Part shown: piece after piece, positions 47,101 through 57,469 of the stretch
How positions within the stretch are numbered: the stretch's first letter is position 1
How the letters are laid out: each line of letters begins with the position of its first letter
From: Tenrec ecaudatus
Lineage: Eukaryota > Chordata > Mammalia > Afrosoricida > Tenrecidae
Direction: 5' to 3'
DNA length: 64,000 nt
NCBI RefSeq assembly: GCF_050624435.1
Contig: NC_134541.1
Location: 12,206,995-12,270,994 of the forward strand
Made by a program: the position numbers and the translations under genes
Notes under the pieces: model-generated
The model's database searches: none
Told to the model about the DNA's origin: nothing
Seen by the model: the letters and a program-made list of their open reading frames with translations, nothing else

Positions 47101-49039
47101 ACTGTAAATCATTACTGAAGCCAACAGCCCATCTTCTGCTGGTGGGCTTGAACCACCAACCATGTGGTTAACAGCACACCGCTGACCCCACATCACCTTC
47201 CGGAATATGAAAGAATCAAAAATAAACTGCCAGAAGAGGAAGATGGAAAGCCTAAGGTTCCAGTTTCCAAATACTCTAAGTTGCCTAGTACTAGAAATTT
47301 GATCGTGCCGATCAGGGCACATAGACCAAGCTCTATTCTCAAACTCCGACTCATTTCCTCCCGCAATAAAAGATGAAGTCTGTGCCATCAGGACCGAGAC
47401 AACGGAATTTTAAAACCATGCAACATCACAAGTGTTTTTCTTTTCTGAACCCCAACTCCCCCAAATCCCAACCAGGCACATCACTGAACTATTATCACAT
47501 TAAAGTCCAGCCAGTGGGCACAGGGCCACTCCTGCCTCCAGACTGCTCGAGGAAAAGTTCTTCCCATTCCCAGTCAACTTAACTCTTCATTTGTAGCAAG
47601 CCACTTCCATTTACTATGGCAGGACATGCGGACCAGAGTACACACTGCTTAATTACAGAGTAGTCCCAGAAAACAGAAAATATCCAGCCATGCGGTTCTA
47701 AAGTGGCAACGTTTTCAAATGAACACACATTTGGATACTCTGTTACAGCTGCTTCCAGAACTTTGCTTATCAACCCAAGGCAATAAAAACCAGGGTCCAC
47801 AGGCTCCTGAAAGTTTTCGTTTGGGATTCCTCTAATCCAGTGGTTCTCAATCTGTGGGTTAGACCCCTTTGGGGATGGAACGACCGTTTCACAGGGGTCG
47901 CCCGATTCATAACAGTAGCACAATTACAGTCATAAAGTAGCAAAGAAAGTAATTTTATGGTTGGGGGGGGTCACCACCACATGAGGAACTGTATGATAGG
48001 GTCGGGCGTTAGGAAGGTTGAGAACCACTGCTCTAATCCCACCTGGATTTTGCATTCACTCTCAGTGGGCATGTACCCCAGGGCAGTTTTGGGTTGTTTC
48101 CCTCCCTAAATCGTTCAATTGGAAAGAGGTCCACTTCTATGTGAGCCCGGTTCCTTTCTGTTCTGCTCTTCCTAGCTCTATCCTGTACGTTCTTGGGGCC
48201 CAGCCAGAGCACTGCTTTGCATTCTCCAGTGGCTGGCTGGTGAAACAGCTTTCAATCGGCTTGAATGTTTCTGTCCCCCAAAGAGTTTCTGGAAGTTAGA
48301 ACTTCACTGCACTTCAGCCTTTCTGGCCTGTAAAGCGCGAATCAATCGGACTACATTACAGATCATCTCCACTCCTCTTGGAGCTTAACTCCGGAAGGGG
48401 AGACTGAAAACCGGCCCGTGACTGCCGATCACCTGCAGTCTGCTTCCAAAGGTCCCCTGCAAAGCATTCCCTCGCTAATCCCTCGGGCCCGTTCTGCCCG
48501 CTCAGCCTGGCCATTGAGGAATTCGGTTGAGACCGAGGTAACATCCGCAGGTTGGCAAACCGCTCGCTGGTCGGGGTGAGGGCGCTGGTTGCGAAGAGGT
48601 AGTACGAAGGACTGGAAAGAGCAGCCAGCCTCCAACTGGAAAGCGCTGCTCGGAAGTAAGGTGATAGCGCTAATTTCGGAGATTAAATGCATACCAAAGT
48701 TGGTGCTGGATGAATTCCTAGCAGGAGACGGAGCTAACTTTTCAAAAGGCTCTCTCGTTCTCGGGGGCCAGCCCCCGAGCCACCAAAGGGGTGGCACCGT
48801 TTGAGACCCCGGGCTGTTCTCCCACCCCTCTGCACGCGCGCGATCGCTCCCGGTCCTCACTCCCACCCGCGAGCCAGAGCAGACACACACAGTCCCCCGC
48901 CCGCCCCTTCCGCACCCCCGCTCCCCGGCAGCACCGCGGGGTCCCGCCCAGCCCCCGGCCTCGGGCCGCGCACCTTGCTCTTCACCTCCATGGTGCCCAG
49001 GCAGCCGCTGCCAGCCCCGTGCCGGTGGCTGCGGTTCAT
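33621..49039 (-). CDS. PARD6B: PARD6B, polarity scaffold PAR6-beta (whole coding span, three exons)
   Basis: The coding sequence joins 49039-48974, 43560-43338 and 34450-33621 on the minus strand. This gives 22 + 74 + 1 split codon + 275 residues = 372, the length of human PARD6B, with no stop or frameshift. Domains in order are PB1 (about residues 16-96, exons 1-2), a basic linker, a semi-CRIB around residues 131-148 (IS-x-P-x-x-F-x-P), a PDZ domain at about 157-250 with carboxylate-binding loop KPLGF (167-171), and an acidic Ser-rich tail ending EEDGTIITL. From family knowledge, the protein is cytosolic and cortical and bridges aPKC (PB1), Cdc42-GTP (semi-CRIB/PDZ) and PAR3, PALS1 or LGL (PDZ) at tight junctions and the apical cortex. 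PARD6A and PARD6G are excluded because residues 97-134 and the C-terminal IITL end match my memory of PARD6B. Introns are 5,413 bp and 8,887 bp. Confidence 0.97.
35840..36031 (-). repeat. AfroSINE, antisense, in intron 2
   Basis: CTGTGGATGTTTGCACAAGC, GCTGCTTTAACTGCAGCGCC. A CATTGTCCCTCCCG-like unit is locally duplicated at 35925-35955. Confidence 0.65.
36932..37080 (-). repeat. AfroSINE, antisense, in intron 2
   Basis: GCTGCCGACTCACGGCAACC, GGCCAGGTTGCACTGCTCTC, ACATGTAACCACTAGGTCAT. Confidence 0.7.
38127..38184. repeat. (GT)n(CT)n(GT)n compound microsatellite
   Basis: GT, then CT/CCCT, then GT, in intron 2. Confidence 0.95.
38394..38498 (+). repeat. AfroSINE 3' half, in intron 2
   Basis: CTTTCTACTCCCATAAAGAG, GGCAGTTCTACCCTGTCTTA. 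Confidence 0.8.
39515..39683 (+). repeat. AfroSINE, in intron 2
   Basis: AGCGTTGGTGACAGTGAGTG, GTTGGTTCAAACCCAAAGTC, and TGATTGATGGCAGTGGGTTT. Confidence 0.75.
39843..40003 (+). repeat. AfroSINE, in intron 2
   Basis: AAAACCACCAGCTGCTCCCT, TCTACTCCTGTAAATGGTCC, TAAGTCAGCACTGACTGGAC. Confidence 0.8.
40435..40648 (-). repeat. AfroSINE, antisense, in intron 2
   Basis: AAATCCACTGCCATCAAGTC, TACAGGACAGGGTAGAACTG, CACTATACCAACCGGGCTCC. Full length. Confidence 0.88.
40705..40922 (-). repeat. AfroSINE, antisense, in intron 2
   Basis: AACCTGCTGTCAAGTCACTT, GGGGGAGTGGCTGGTGGGCT, CACTGCACCACCAGAGACCC. Confidence 0.8.
41588..41765 (+). repeat. AfroSINE, in intron 2
   Basis: AAGGAACCCTGGAGGTGCAG, GGCAGTTCAAACGCCCC, TCAGAAAGGACTTGACAGGA. 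Confidence 0.65.
42748..43206. mobile_element. Tc1/mariner-like non-autonomous DNA transposon in PARD6B intron 2
   Basis: The element starts CCGTATATACTCATGTATAA and its far end, read in reverse, starts CCGTATACACTTGAATATAA, so the two ends are imperfect terminal inverted repeats. TA flanks both sides (42746-42747 and 43207-43208), the target duplication typical of Tc1/mariner. At 459 bp it has no transposase ORF. Near the left end a unit of about 29 bp, AGTGGTACCCCAGCGAGGTT..., is tandemly duplicated (about 42810-42868). The right end lies 131 bp from the exon 2 donor. Superfamily placement rests on TIR and TSD only. Confidence 0.72.
43338..43560 (-). CDS. PARD6B: PARD6B coding exon 2 (PB1 domain)
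   Basis: This 223-bp exon has acceptor TTTACAG at 43567-43561 and donor GTAAGT at 43337-43332. It encodes 74 residues from [11 protein letters not shown] to FIQKK plus the first base of a Glu codon. It is most of the PB1 domain that pairs with the aPKC PB1; the acidic NNDDN stretch and conserved [11 protein letters not shown] are visible. Met at residue 56 (IPNMDV) is where I remember Val in human, a conservative change. Confidence 0.96.
43653..43673. repeat. poly(A) run in intron 1
   Basis: About 18 A followed by AGGTGTGCC. No attached repeat was identified. Confidence 0.8.
43674..45940. other. PARD6B intron 1, no repeat or exon recognised
   Basis: Mostly single-copy-looking sequence. An (ATCA)n run lies at 44678-44694. 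ORFs of up to 119 codons lack homology I recognise. Confidence 0.4.
45944..46142 (+). repeat. AfroSINE, in intron 1
   Basis: TCTGTGGTTAAAGCACTGGG, GATGTGGCAGTCTGCTTTGG, TGCCGTGAGTTGGAATGGGC. Confidence 0.8.
46517..46718 (+). repeat. AfroSINE, in intron 1
   Basis: AGCACTGGTGGCCTAGTGGT, GGCCGGCAGTCCGAAACCAC, CTTGAGAGCAGTGGGTTTGG. Confidence 0.85.
46990..47178 (-). repeat. AfroSINE, antisense, carrying the U2 fragment
   Basis: CTGCCATAGAGTGGATTGCA, ATGTGGGATTTCTAAGACTG, GCTTGAACCACCAACCATGT, with U2 nt 1-36 inserted at 47046-47081. Confidence 0.78.
47046..47081 (-). pseudogene. 36-nt U2 snRNA 5'-end fragment inserted in an AfroSINE
   Basis: The minus strand reproduces U2 nucleotides 1-36 without mismatch to the sequence I know (ATCGCTTCTCGGCC... 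to ...AAGTGTAG). It is flanked by TCCTATGTGGGATTTCTA (47031-47048) and TCCCATGTGGGATTTCTA (47081-47098), matching at 17 of 18 bases. It has no poly(A) tail and its 3' portion is truncated. The ends overlap the duplication by 1-3 bases (microhomology). Confidence 0.9.
47838..48030 (+). mobile_element. SPIN-type hAT element, copy 3, with perfect target-site duplication
   Basis: A 193-bp element in PARD6B intron 1, flanked by identical 8-bp duplications CTCTAATC (47830-47837 and 48031-48038). Terminal inverted repeats are CAGTGGTTCTCAA and TTGAGAACCACTG. There is no coding capacity. Confidence 0.9.
48974..49039 (-). CDS. PARD6B: PARD6B coding exon 1 (N-terminus)
   Basis: The ATG at 49039-49037 has A at -3, an acceptable Kozak context. 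The 22 codons begin [15 protein letters not shown] and end EVKSK, the known PARD6B N-terminus. The exon ends after AAG at 48974 and is followed by a GTGCGC donor (48973-48968), so the next exon is in phase 0. Reading past the donor gives an unrelated GC-rich extension that is intron. The exon lies inside the CpG island, as expected for a first coding exon. Confidence 0.95.
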
Positions 49040-49447
49040 GCTGAGCGCCGAGCCCGCGGCGGCCTCCTCCCGGCGGGCCGCTCCTCAGCTGCGCGGGGAG
49101 CGAGTGCGCGGCCGCGGCGCGGCGAATCCTCACGGGCACCTGCGGAGGCGGCGGCGGCGGCCCTGGGCTCCCTTCGGCTGGCTCCTCACGCGACGGGATC
49201 GAGGGTCGGACTGGTGCTGAGGGCGAGGACGCGCACCCTCCCTCCCGGCCTCCTGGGCGGCCGTGACGACGCGGGAGCGGGAGGCGGAGGAGGGGGCGGG
49301 GCGGAGCGAGGGCCACCGGCGCCGCAGCCTCGCTCCCGGCAGCCTCCGCCGCGTGCCCGCGGGCGCGTTCCCGAGCCGGCGCCGGAGCCGCAGCGCGCGC
49401 GCGCTCACCTGCAGCCTCCGAAGCCGCAGTTCGCGCTCCGCCCACAC

Positions 49448-49558
49448 CCAATAGGAAGCGCGCACCTGCGCCCGCGGCGCCAACCAATCGGCGCACGCCT
49501 CGCCCCGCGTGTGGGCGGACCGCCTTCGCGAACATTTCACCTACCGCAGTGTGATTGG
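49448..49558 (-). promoter_or_regulatory. three clustered CCAAT boxes (candidate NF-Y sites)
   Basis: CCAAT lies on the plus strand at 49448 and 49484, and ATTGG at 49554. The spacings are 36 and 70 bp, close to multiples of the helical turn as often seen for NF-Y arrays. They sit 410-520 bp upstream of the start codon. Confidence 0.5.
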
Positions 49559-49730
49559 TCCAGCCTGCGAGGGAGGGGCGGGATCACCTGAAGCCAAGGG
49601 CCTCCTCTCCTGGGCGAGCCCAGAGACGCATGCGCAAGCCGTGGAGTTTCCGCCCTGAGAAGGGAGTGGGGTGAAGGCCGCCCGGAAGCGCGAGCGCACC
49701 TGGAGCAGGACGTAGGCGGGTGGGCTTTTT

Positions 49731-49752
49731 GCGCACGCGCACGCGCGCGCGC
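49731..49752. other. alternating purine-pyrimidine (Z-DNA-prone) tract
   Basis: A 22-bp uninterrupted alternation of GC and AC steps lies about 700 bp upstream of the PARD6B start codon, at the outer part of the CpG island. A shorter (GC)n tract lies at about 49394-49406. Confidence 0.6.
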
Positions 49753-50526
49753 CTGGGAGTCGGACCCCAGCTGGGAGTTCGTGCCGCGAGGCGCGCGCCT
49801 GCTGAGGACTACCCTGGGGACGCGCTGGACCGAGGCTCCCTGGGGCGCTAGGTTCTGACCTAGAACCCCTCGCCCTGCAGCCACTCAGGGATGCCGCTGC
49901 TCCCATCGGCCCCCAGCCACCCGTATGCGTCTTTCTAGCGTCCAGCTGCAACTCTTGGTTGCGAAAGTCAAGTTTTCCCGCCTCCGCAGTAGATAACTGG
50001 AGGCTAGGTTTTGTCCAAAGAGACTTTTTTGAGCCCTGCACCGCCTTCAGTGCGCCAGGCCCCGGGAGGGAAGGAGGTGAGTCGAGGCCCGAGGTAACCC
50101 TTTGGGCGCAGCCTCCTTGAAAGCAGCTCTTAGACTGGCCCTTTTGGGCTCTTGATGTTTCTTTTTCATTTTAGCTGCTGACGTCTTCCCCTGCCCTTGT
50201 GTTTTGCTGTCTCCCTAAGTGCCAGCTCGTGTTTGCCTCCCAAAAGGCCATCTCCTTTTCCCAAAAAATGCCTCAGAGCTGGGACTCTCTCACACACCGA
50301 CCTGATCAGGATTGGCCAGGTCAGGGGAGGGAGGTGGGGCCCTCTGAAGATTATGACTGGAGGAGACCCCCACCCTGCCAGCTTCTTCCTTCAGAGCACC
50401 TCCCCCTCACAGGAGTGTAAAGGATGAGACTGCTGCTGCTCCCTCCTCCCTGGGGCCAGGAACAGATGCCATCCCTGCCCACCCCCACCCTGGGCTCACA
50501 GTCCAGTCAGGTGATCACACTCTCTG

Positions 50527-50705
50527 CTGTCCGCCCAGTCAATCCTGACTCACAGACCCTCTAGGGCACAACAGCCTTACTGCCCCCATGGGTCTCCAAA
50601 TCTTGACAGGAGCAGAAAACCTCGTCTTTCTCCTCTGGAGCTGGCTCTTGGGTTCAAACTGTTGATTTTGCGCCTAGGAGCCCAACTCATAACCACCAGG
50701 GCTCC
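50527..50705 (-). repeat. AfroSINE, antisense
   Basis: GTCAATCCTGACTCACAGAC, CTCTAGGGCACAACAGCCTT, CATAACCACCAGGGCTCC. Confidence 0.8.
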
Positions 50706-51014
50706 AGAGATGGGCAGCGAACAGTAAGAGGTGTGTGCTCCTGAGAGGAACGGTGTTAACTATAGGAGACCAGAGACAAAGGCTTGGCAGGAACGGACAA
50801 CCCAGTCTTTCTGGAGCAGGGATGGTTAACCTGAGATGGTCCCCAAGAGCAGGAGAGAACTGGCGTGCATCATCCAACTTGAGGTTTGGGGACTTTCCTC
50901 CCAAATCTTCCTGCCTACGTCCAACCCCACCCCCTAACATCTCTCCTTACACTTTATACCTTCTCAGAGCCTGAGACAGTACCAGTTCACCATTTGTGTG
51001 TGTGCCCTTGTGTT

Positions 51015-51180
51015 ATGTTTTTTTTCATAATTATTTTCTTGGGGACTCGTACAACTTTTATCACAATTCATCCATCCATCCATTGTGTCAAGCACATTTG
51101 TACATTTGTTGCCATATCATTCTCAAAACATTTGCTTTCTACTTGAGCTCCTCATTTACCCCCCTCCTTTCCTGCCATCG
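51015..51180 (-). mobile_element. 5'-truncated L1 3' end
   Basis: Poly(T), then TCGTACAACTTTTATCACAA and GTGTCAAGCACATTTGTACA. A (CATC)n slip is present at 51068-51080. Confidence 0.75.
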
Positions 51181-51378
51181 TGTTTTTTTAAAATGAGGAA
51201 TCTACTTCCACCCTAAGATGAAGGCTTCATGAAGGCAGGGACGGACGGCACCTGTCTGCATGATGTTGAGTGTGGCTCAGTGTCTAGCAGGCACTCAGGT
51301 CTGTCTTGACCGGAGAAGGTATGCTTTCTCTACGCTGACTTTGCCTTGTTGTAAAGGCAAGAAAGCAGCCCATGGGTC

Positions 51379-52812
<1,434 letters not shown>

Positions 52813-52874
<62 letters not shown>

Positions 52875-52900
52875 CACACACACGCATACACACACACACG
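52813..52900. repeat. (CT)n(CA)n compound microsatellite
   Basis: About 58 bp of CT, then CGCTCACACACACG and a CA run. Confidence 0.95.
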
Positions 52901-53384
52901 TTGTAATTTTCCATGATTAATTCACATCTTACATAATATTACCTTCCTCCCCATCCCCCCACCCTACCCCTGGCCTTTCTCTTCCAACTCTGTGTTAAAG
53001 GGGTGGGAGCGTCTCCTATTGGGGTTTTTTTCTGCCCTCTGCCGGGTATGTCTCCAGCCAGTCCTTTTGTCCCTTGATTGCTTGAGCTGGTTCAGATGGC
53101 GCTGGTTAATAATTCTCTGAGACCAAGAGTGGAAGGAAGTGTATACTTAGGAATCACAGACTACTCACCAAGGCATTTGACGCCCTTTAGCAGAGGTGGA
53201 ATGAAATCACATGATCCGTGCTCTGGTTCATAGTTCAGAATGCTTCACGCCTCTGTGTGCGGGGGCGGGCTGGGGTGCTTGCCGCAGCAAGGGAAACGGA
53301 TGGATTCTCAGGAGATAATTCACTAGCCTAGAAGCAGCCAAATATACTTTGAGGTAAACACTCACCTTTGTGGGAGGTAGTAGG

Positions 53385-53530
53385 GGTCTGGCCCTTACCC
53401 AGCCACAAGTGTGCTTTATGACCCTTTTCCTTCCCGGGACTCAGTTTCTCCATCTGCAAAGTGCTGGCACCGGATGAGATGAATTCATCCTGCAATCCCT
53501 TCCAGCTCTTGCTGTGGTACCCCAGGGATG
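53385..53530 (-). repeat. MIR SINE fragment, antisense
   Basis: GGGACTCAGTTTCTCCATCT is the complement of the MIR core. CAATCCCTTCCAGCTCTTGC follows. Confidence 0.65.
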
Positions 53531-53697
53531 GAGGAGGCGGGTCGTCATCTCAACATGAGGAGGGATGAACTGGAATGGCAAGAGTGAGCTTTCCCTCAAG
53601 GTCGGCAAACAGATTGCACTAATGAGTCCAAATCTCCCTACTTCCTACAGGTGTGCAGGAAGAGGGTGCTCAGGAACCCTTAGGAGGGTTTCACCAA

Positions 53698-53790
53698 GTG
53701 CCACGAACTGGGCCAAGTGGTTTCCCATGGACCATTTCATTTAATTTCCAGTAGGCTGAAGGGCCATCCTATTTTAAGGCAGGCAGATCT
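53698..53790 (+). repeat. MIR-like fragment
   Basis: GTGCCACGAACTGGGCCAAG, then CATTTCATTTAATTTCCAG. Confidence 0.5.
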
Positions 53791-53866
53791 TAATTTTTTA
53801 ACTGATACATATTCCTTTGCGTCTTTGCTCTGCTCCTGGCTGCCAGGTGATCTCGACTGCTCAGAG

Positions 53867-54005
53867 CAGTGGTTCTCAACCTGTGGGTCATGACCCTTTG
53901 GGGGTTGAACGACCCTTTCACAGGGGTCACCTGATTCATAACAGTGGCAAAATTACAGTTATGAAGTAGCAATGAAAATAATTTATGGTTGGGGGTCATC
54001 ACAAC
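53867..54005 (+). mobile_element. SPIN-type hAT element, copy 4, right end missing
   Basis: It begins CAGTGGTTCTCAACCTGTGG and is collinear with the other copies for about 139 bp, to GGGGGTCATCACAAC. It then joins L1-family sequence directly at 54006. The second inverted repeat is absent, so a deletion or rearrangement removed about 55 bp. Confidence 0.8.
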
Positions 54006-55290
54006 TGCAGCTCAGGGAGGGGGACATGTCTGATCAGAGCACACAGGAGCAAGTGATGGGGGAGGAAGAGAGAGTGGAGCACATCCTGGCCCACCAAGCC
54101 TTGAGGACGATATCCCCACTCAGAGCAGCCAATCCACAGAGAAGACCATATGGCTGGCCCCACTATGAGGCACGACCTCCTCACTGACCCATAGCTCTAC
54201 AGGGGGACAACACTGAAGACACAGTGTGAGAATTGCACATGATCTGATTCCAGCACACCGAGGCAAAACACTAAGGATGTGCAACAGAACAGTAAGGACA
54301 ACAGAGCAATGAAATCCCCGGGGAATACCAAATATAGACTTTGGGGCCAGGGTGGGACACCCCATCCCACTAGACTGGAAAACTCTCCTGAAGGCCGACA
54401 AACAGACCCTTAACTATTTAAAGGCTTTTATTTTATTTTGTGTGGTTTTTTGGTCATTGGTTTGTTGTTGTTTTGTTTTCTTTTGTTGCTTTGTTTTGCT
54501 CTGTCTTGTTTGTGTGCATATTATTATCTCCACAGGTCTGTCTAGATAAGATAGGCTGGATGAACAATCTGGAGGAGAAGACAACAGGACCAACAGTTCC
54601 AGGGGGACATGTCTCCTCACATAAAAGGCAATGTCGGACAGCACTGAAGCTGCAGCTCAGGGTGAGGGACATGTCTGATCAGAGCACACGGGAGCAAATG
54701 AAGGGGGAGGAAGAGAGAGTAGAGAGGGGGAGGTGAGGGGAAAGGTTGTGGTGTTAATAAACCCAGGGACAAGGGAACAACAAGTGATCCAAAATTGGTG
54801 GTGAGGAGGGTGTAGGAGGCCTGTAGGGTGTGATCAAGGGTGATGTAACTGAGAGGAATTACTGTAACCCAAATGAAGGCTCAACATGATAGTGGGACAA
54901 GAGGAAAGTAAAAGGAAAGAGCTAGGAGGCAAAGGGCATTTATAGAGGTCTCAATAAAGGCATGTACATATGTAAATATATTTATATATGACGATGGGGA
55001 AATAGATCTATGTGCATATACTTATAGGTTTAGCATTAAGGTAGCAGATGGACATTGGGCCTCCACTCAAGTACATCCTCAATGCAAGAATACTTTGTTC
55101 TATTAAACTGGCATTCCATGATGCTCACCTACCCAACACGATCGCTGAAGACAAAGTGGTAGCATAAACAAATGGGAAGAAAGGTGATGGTGACCGGCTA
55201 TCAAAAGATATAGCATCTGGGTTCTTAAAGACTTGAAAGTAAACAAGTGGCCATCTAGCTCAGAAGCAACAAAGCCCACATGGAAGAAGC
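54006..55290 (+). mobile_element. L1 3' UTR, younger family (copy D), with internal duplication, 3' end lost
   Basis: Begins TGCAGCTCAGGGAGGGGGAC at the SPIN junction and runs to CACATGGAAGAAGCG, where it stops without polypurine tract or A-tail. The block GCAGCTCAGGG...GGAGGAAGAGAGAGT occurs twice (54006-54078 and 54649-54721). The copy at 57470 has it once. Confidence 0.68.
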
Positions 55291-55527
55291 GTAGGGGGCA
55301 AAAAATCCCTTAAAATAAAATGGAAGTTTATCATAAACCATTCATATTGTTTTCACACTGGGAAACTTTTTTTTCTATTCTAAAACGGTTATCCTTTAAA
55401 ACATTAGTTGCTATTCATACTGCTGTACAATGTTCTTCCTGTTTTTTTGGCACTGGAATAGGACTGAATTTTGCAATTATATAGTGGCCATCTTTGCTTA
55501 GAGAGGTTGACAGGTAGCCCTCAAACT

Positions 55528-55668
55528 CTCAGACTCTCTGCCATCAAGTTCATGGTGACTCCTCATGACCCTAGAGGACAGGGTAGAGCTGCCCTGGGAG
55601 TCTCTGAGACTGTACCTCTTGAGGGGAGTACAAAGCCCCTAGCGGTTTCCACTGGTGTTAGCAGTTCC
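55528..55668 (-). repeat. AfroSINE, antisense
   Basis: CTGCCATCAAGTTCATGGTG, GAGGACAGGGTAGAGCTGCC. Confidence 0.75.
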
Positions 55669-55892
55669 CGACGTCACCAGATACCTACGTTCAGGTCCTA
55701 CACCTGCCTCTTCCTAGCTGTGTGCATTCGGACAAGTTCTTGACTTCTCGGAGCCTCAAATAAAGATTGTGTGATTGTCTTCATTCACGGGCAATGCATT
55801 TGGAAGAGAACCCAGAAAGAGGGATGATCCCATGAATGTTATTGGTGACCATTCTTGATGTTCAAATCTTTTCATTGCTGTTTGCCTACTAG

Positions 55893-56250
55893 TGCGGTCA
55901 GTTGTCTTCACGTCCATGCTGACTCATGGCAACTTGTCCCACAGCGCTACCCGTAGTGGGGTCTTGCACCGCCGTCCCCATCATGAGTGTGTCCGGTCCA
56001 TCGTTGCAGCCACCATGCATTTGCAGTGTCAGTGTGACCTTAGACAATATTTTGTGGTGAGTCCTAGGGTTTTCATTGGCTAATTCTTAGAGGTAGATCA
56101 CCAGGCCTTTCCTCCTAGTCTGTTTTAGTCTGGAGGTGCTGCTAAAACCTGTCCACCGTGGGGGATCCTGCTGATATTCAAAGTATCAGTGACATAGCTT
56201 CCACGGCACGTGCAAGTCACCATAGAACGACCAACTGATAGAGGGGAGTG
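55893..56250 (+). repeat. afrotherian RTE/AfroSINE-related repeat, longer variant
   Basis: GCTGACTCATGGCAACTTGT, GGGTTTTCATTGGCTAATTC, GTAGATCACCAGGCCTTTCC, TAGTCTGGAGGTGCTGCTAA. I recall this order from afrotherian genomes but not the family name. Confidence 0.55.
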
Positions 56251-56624
56251 AGCTACCAGGGTAGAAGCTAATAATTCACCCAGTATTTATGAAGCCCAAC
56301 CGTGGGAGTTCGTGTGACATCTAACTGTGGTTGGCTCACAGGCAAAGAAAACAAAAAAGCATGAAGATAGAATTCCTACCATCCTGCACTTCACATTCCA
56401 TGTACAGAGCGACTCAGCAGATGTTTCCTGAGCACCTACAAAGATCAGATAAGGAGATATGAATATGTAGAGGGCAGAATTCTTATGGCGGGCAGGGTGG
56501 GGGTGGGAGGGGTGGACTTTCAGGCTAGCTGATGAATCAGTACTTGAAGAGTGGACAGGGTAGTCTCTAAAGGGTGGATACTGAATGGACCACGGTGTGG
56601 GGGTCAACCATAACCTGAGGTGGA

Positions 56625-56816
56625 ACTGGAACTCTGGCCACGTGCTTTGGGCTGCCAATCTTAGGGTCAGCGGTTCAAAATCACCAGCCACTACTTGGGA
56701 GAAAGATGAGGTTTTCAACTCCCATCAGCAGTCTCAGAAACCCACAGGGCAGTTTTGCCCTGTCCTGTAGGGTCAGTATGAGTTGGCATCATCCTGGTGG
56801 CAGTGAGTTTGGTTTT
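56625..56816 (+). repeat. AfroSINE, followed by an antisense head fragment to 56864
   Basis: CTGCCAATCTTAGGGTCAGC, GGGCAGTTTTGCCCTGTCCT, GTGGCAGTGAGTTTGGTTTT. Then 56820-56864 reads CTATGCCACCAGGGCTCC in the opposite orientation. Confidence 0.82.
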
Positions 56817-56929
56817 GGAACTTGGTGTCCCAGTACATAAAACACTATGCCACCAGGGCTCCTTCGTTTTGGAATTTAACGGTCACTTAGCTCAGGGGTA
56901 AATGCAGAAGGGAATAATATGGACCTTCT

Positions 56930-56988
56930 AACCAACTAAACTCACTGTCATCCACGACTGGATTCTGACTCAAAACAACGCTATCAGG
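56930..56988 (-). repeat. AfroSINE 3' fragment, antisense
   Basis: CTCACTGTCATCCACGACTG, GATTCTGACTCAAAACAACG. Confidence 0.6.
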
Positions 56989-56989
56989 G

Positions 56990-57275
56990 ACTCCAGGACA
57001 GAAAAACCCCTCAGGACCAATAATGAGAGTAGTGATATCAGGAGGGTAAGAGGAAGGTGGGGGAGAAGGGGGAACCGATCACAAGGATCAACATATAACC
57101 CATTCCCAGGGAGATGGACAACAGAAAAGTGGGTGAAGGGAGACATTGGACAGTGTAAGACATGAAAAAATCATCATAATTTATAAATTATCAAGGGTTC
57201 ATGAGGGAAGGAAGGAAAAAATGAGCTAATACCAAGGGCTCAAGTAAAAGGAAAATGTTTTGAAAAATAAAAAAA
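56990..57275 (+). mobile_element. 5'-truncated L1 3' end
   Basis: GGGACTCCAGGACAGAAAAA, TGAGAGTAGTGATATCAGGA, and AGGAAAATGTTTTGAAAAAT at the end. Confidence 0.72.
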
Positions 57276-57469
57276 GAACTGGGTAGCGGGGAAACAGGGT
57301 ACTAACTCACCCAAAGGGAGGGTATTGTTTATATCGCCACAAAGAAAGACCAGACTTCAACCTGGTGCTCCAAGATGTGAATGCAACAGGCCGGCATGGA
57401 GTAGGGAACCAGTGGAGAGGTATAAGGGGCAGGCCCCAATCCCAACTATGTGGAACCTGTCCCTCCCCC

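Larger units (their letters stand above)
48780..49860 (-). promoter_or_regulatory. PARD6B CpG island and promoter
   Basis: About 1.1 kb of very GC- and CpG-rich sequence surrounds coding exon 1 and extends about 800 bp upstream. It contains CCAAT boxes at 49448-49452 and 49484-49488 and their complement ATTGG at 49554-49558, GC boxes around 49511-49520 and 49573-49582, and (CGG)n runs near 49145-49160. No TATA box is evident, consistent with a TATA-less CpG promoter with dispersed start sites. The start is inferred at about 49150-49450. The long ORFs on both strands here are by-products of GC richness. Confidence 0.8.

Noticed and set aside
48857-48973. Continuation of the exon 1 reading frame past EVKSK
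   Set aside because: It runs through the GTGCGC donor into intron 1; the known protein continues with FGAEF in exon 2.
48429-49591. Long ORFs (368 codons minus, 266 codons plus) across the PARD6B promoter
   Set aside because: They are products of a stop-poor CpG island, overlap each other on opposite strands, are rich in Arg/Ala/Pro, and conflict with the well-supported PARD6B exon 1 and its splice donor.
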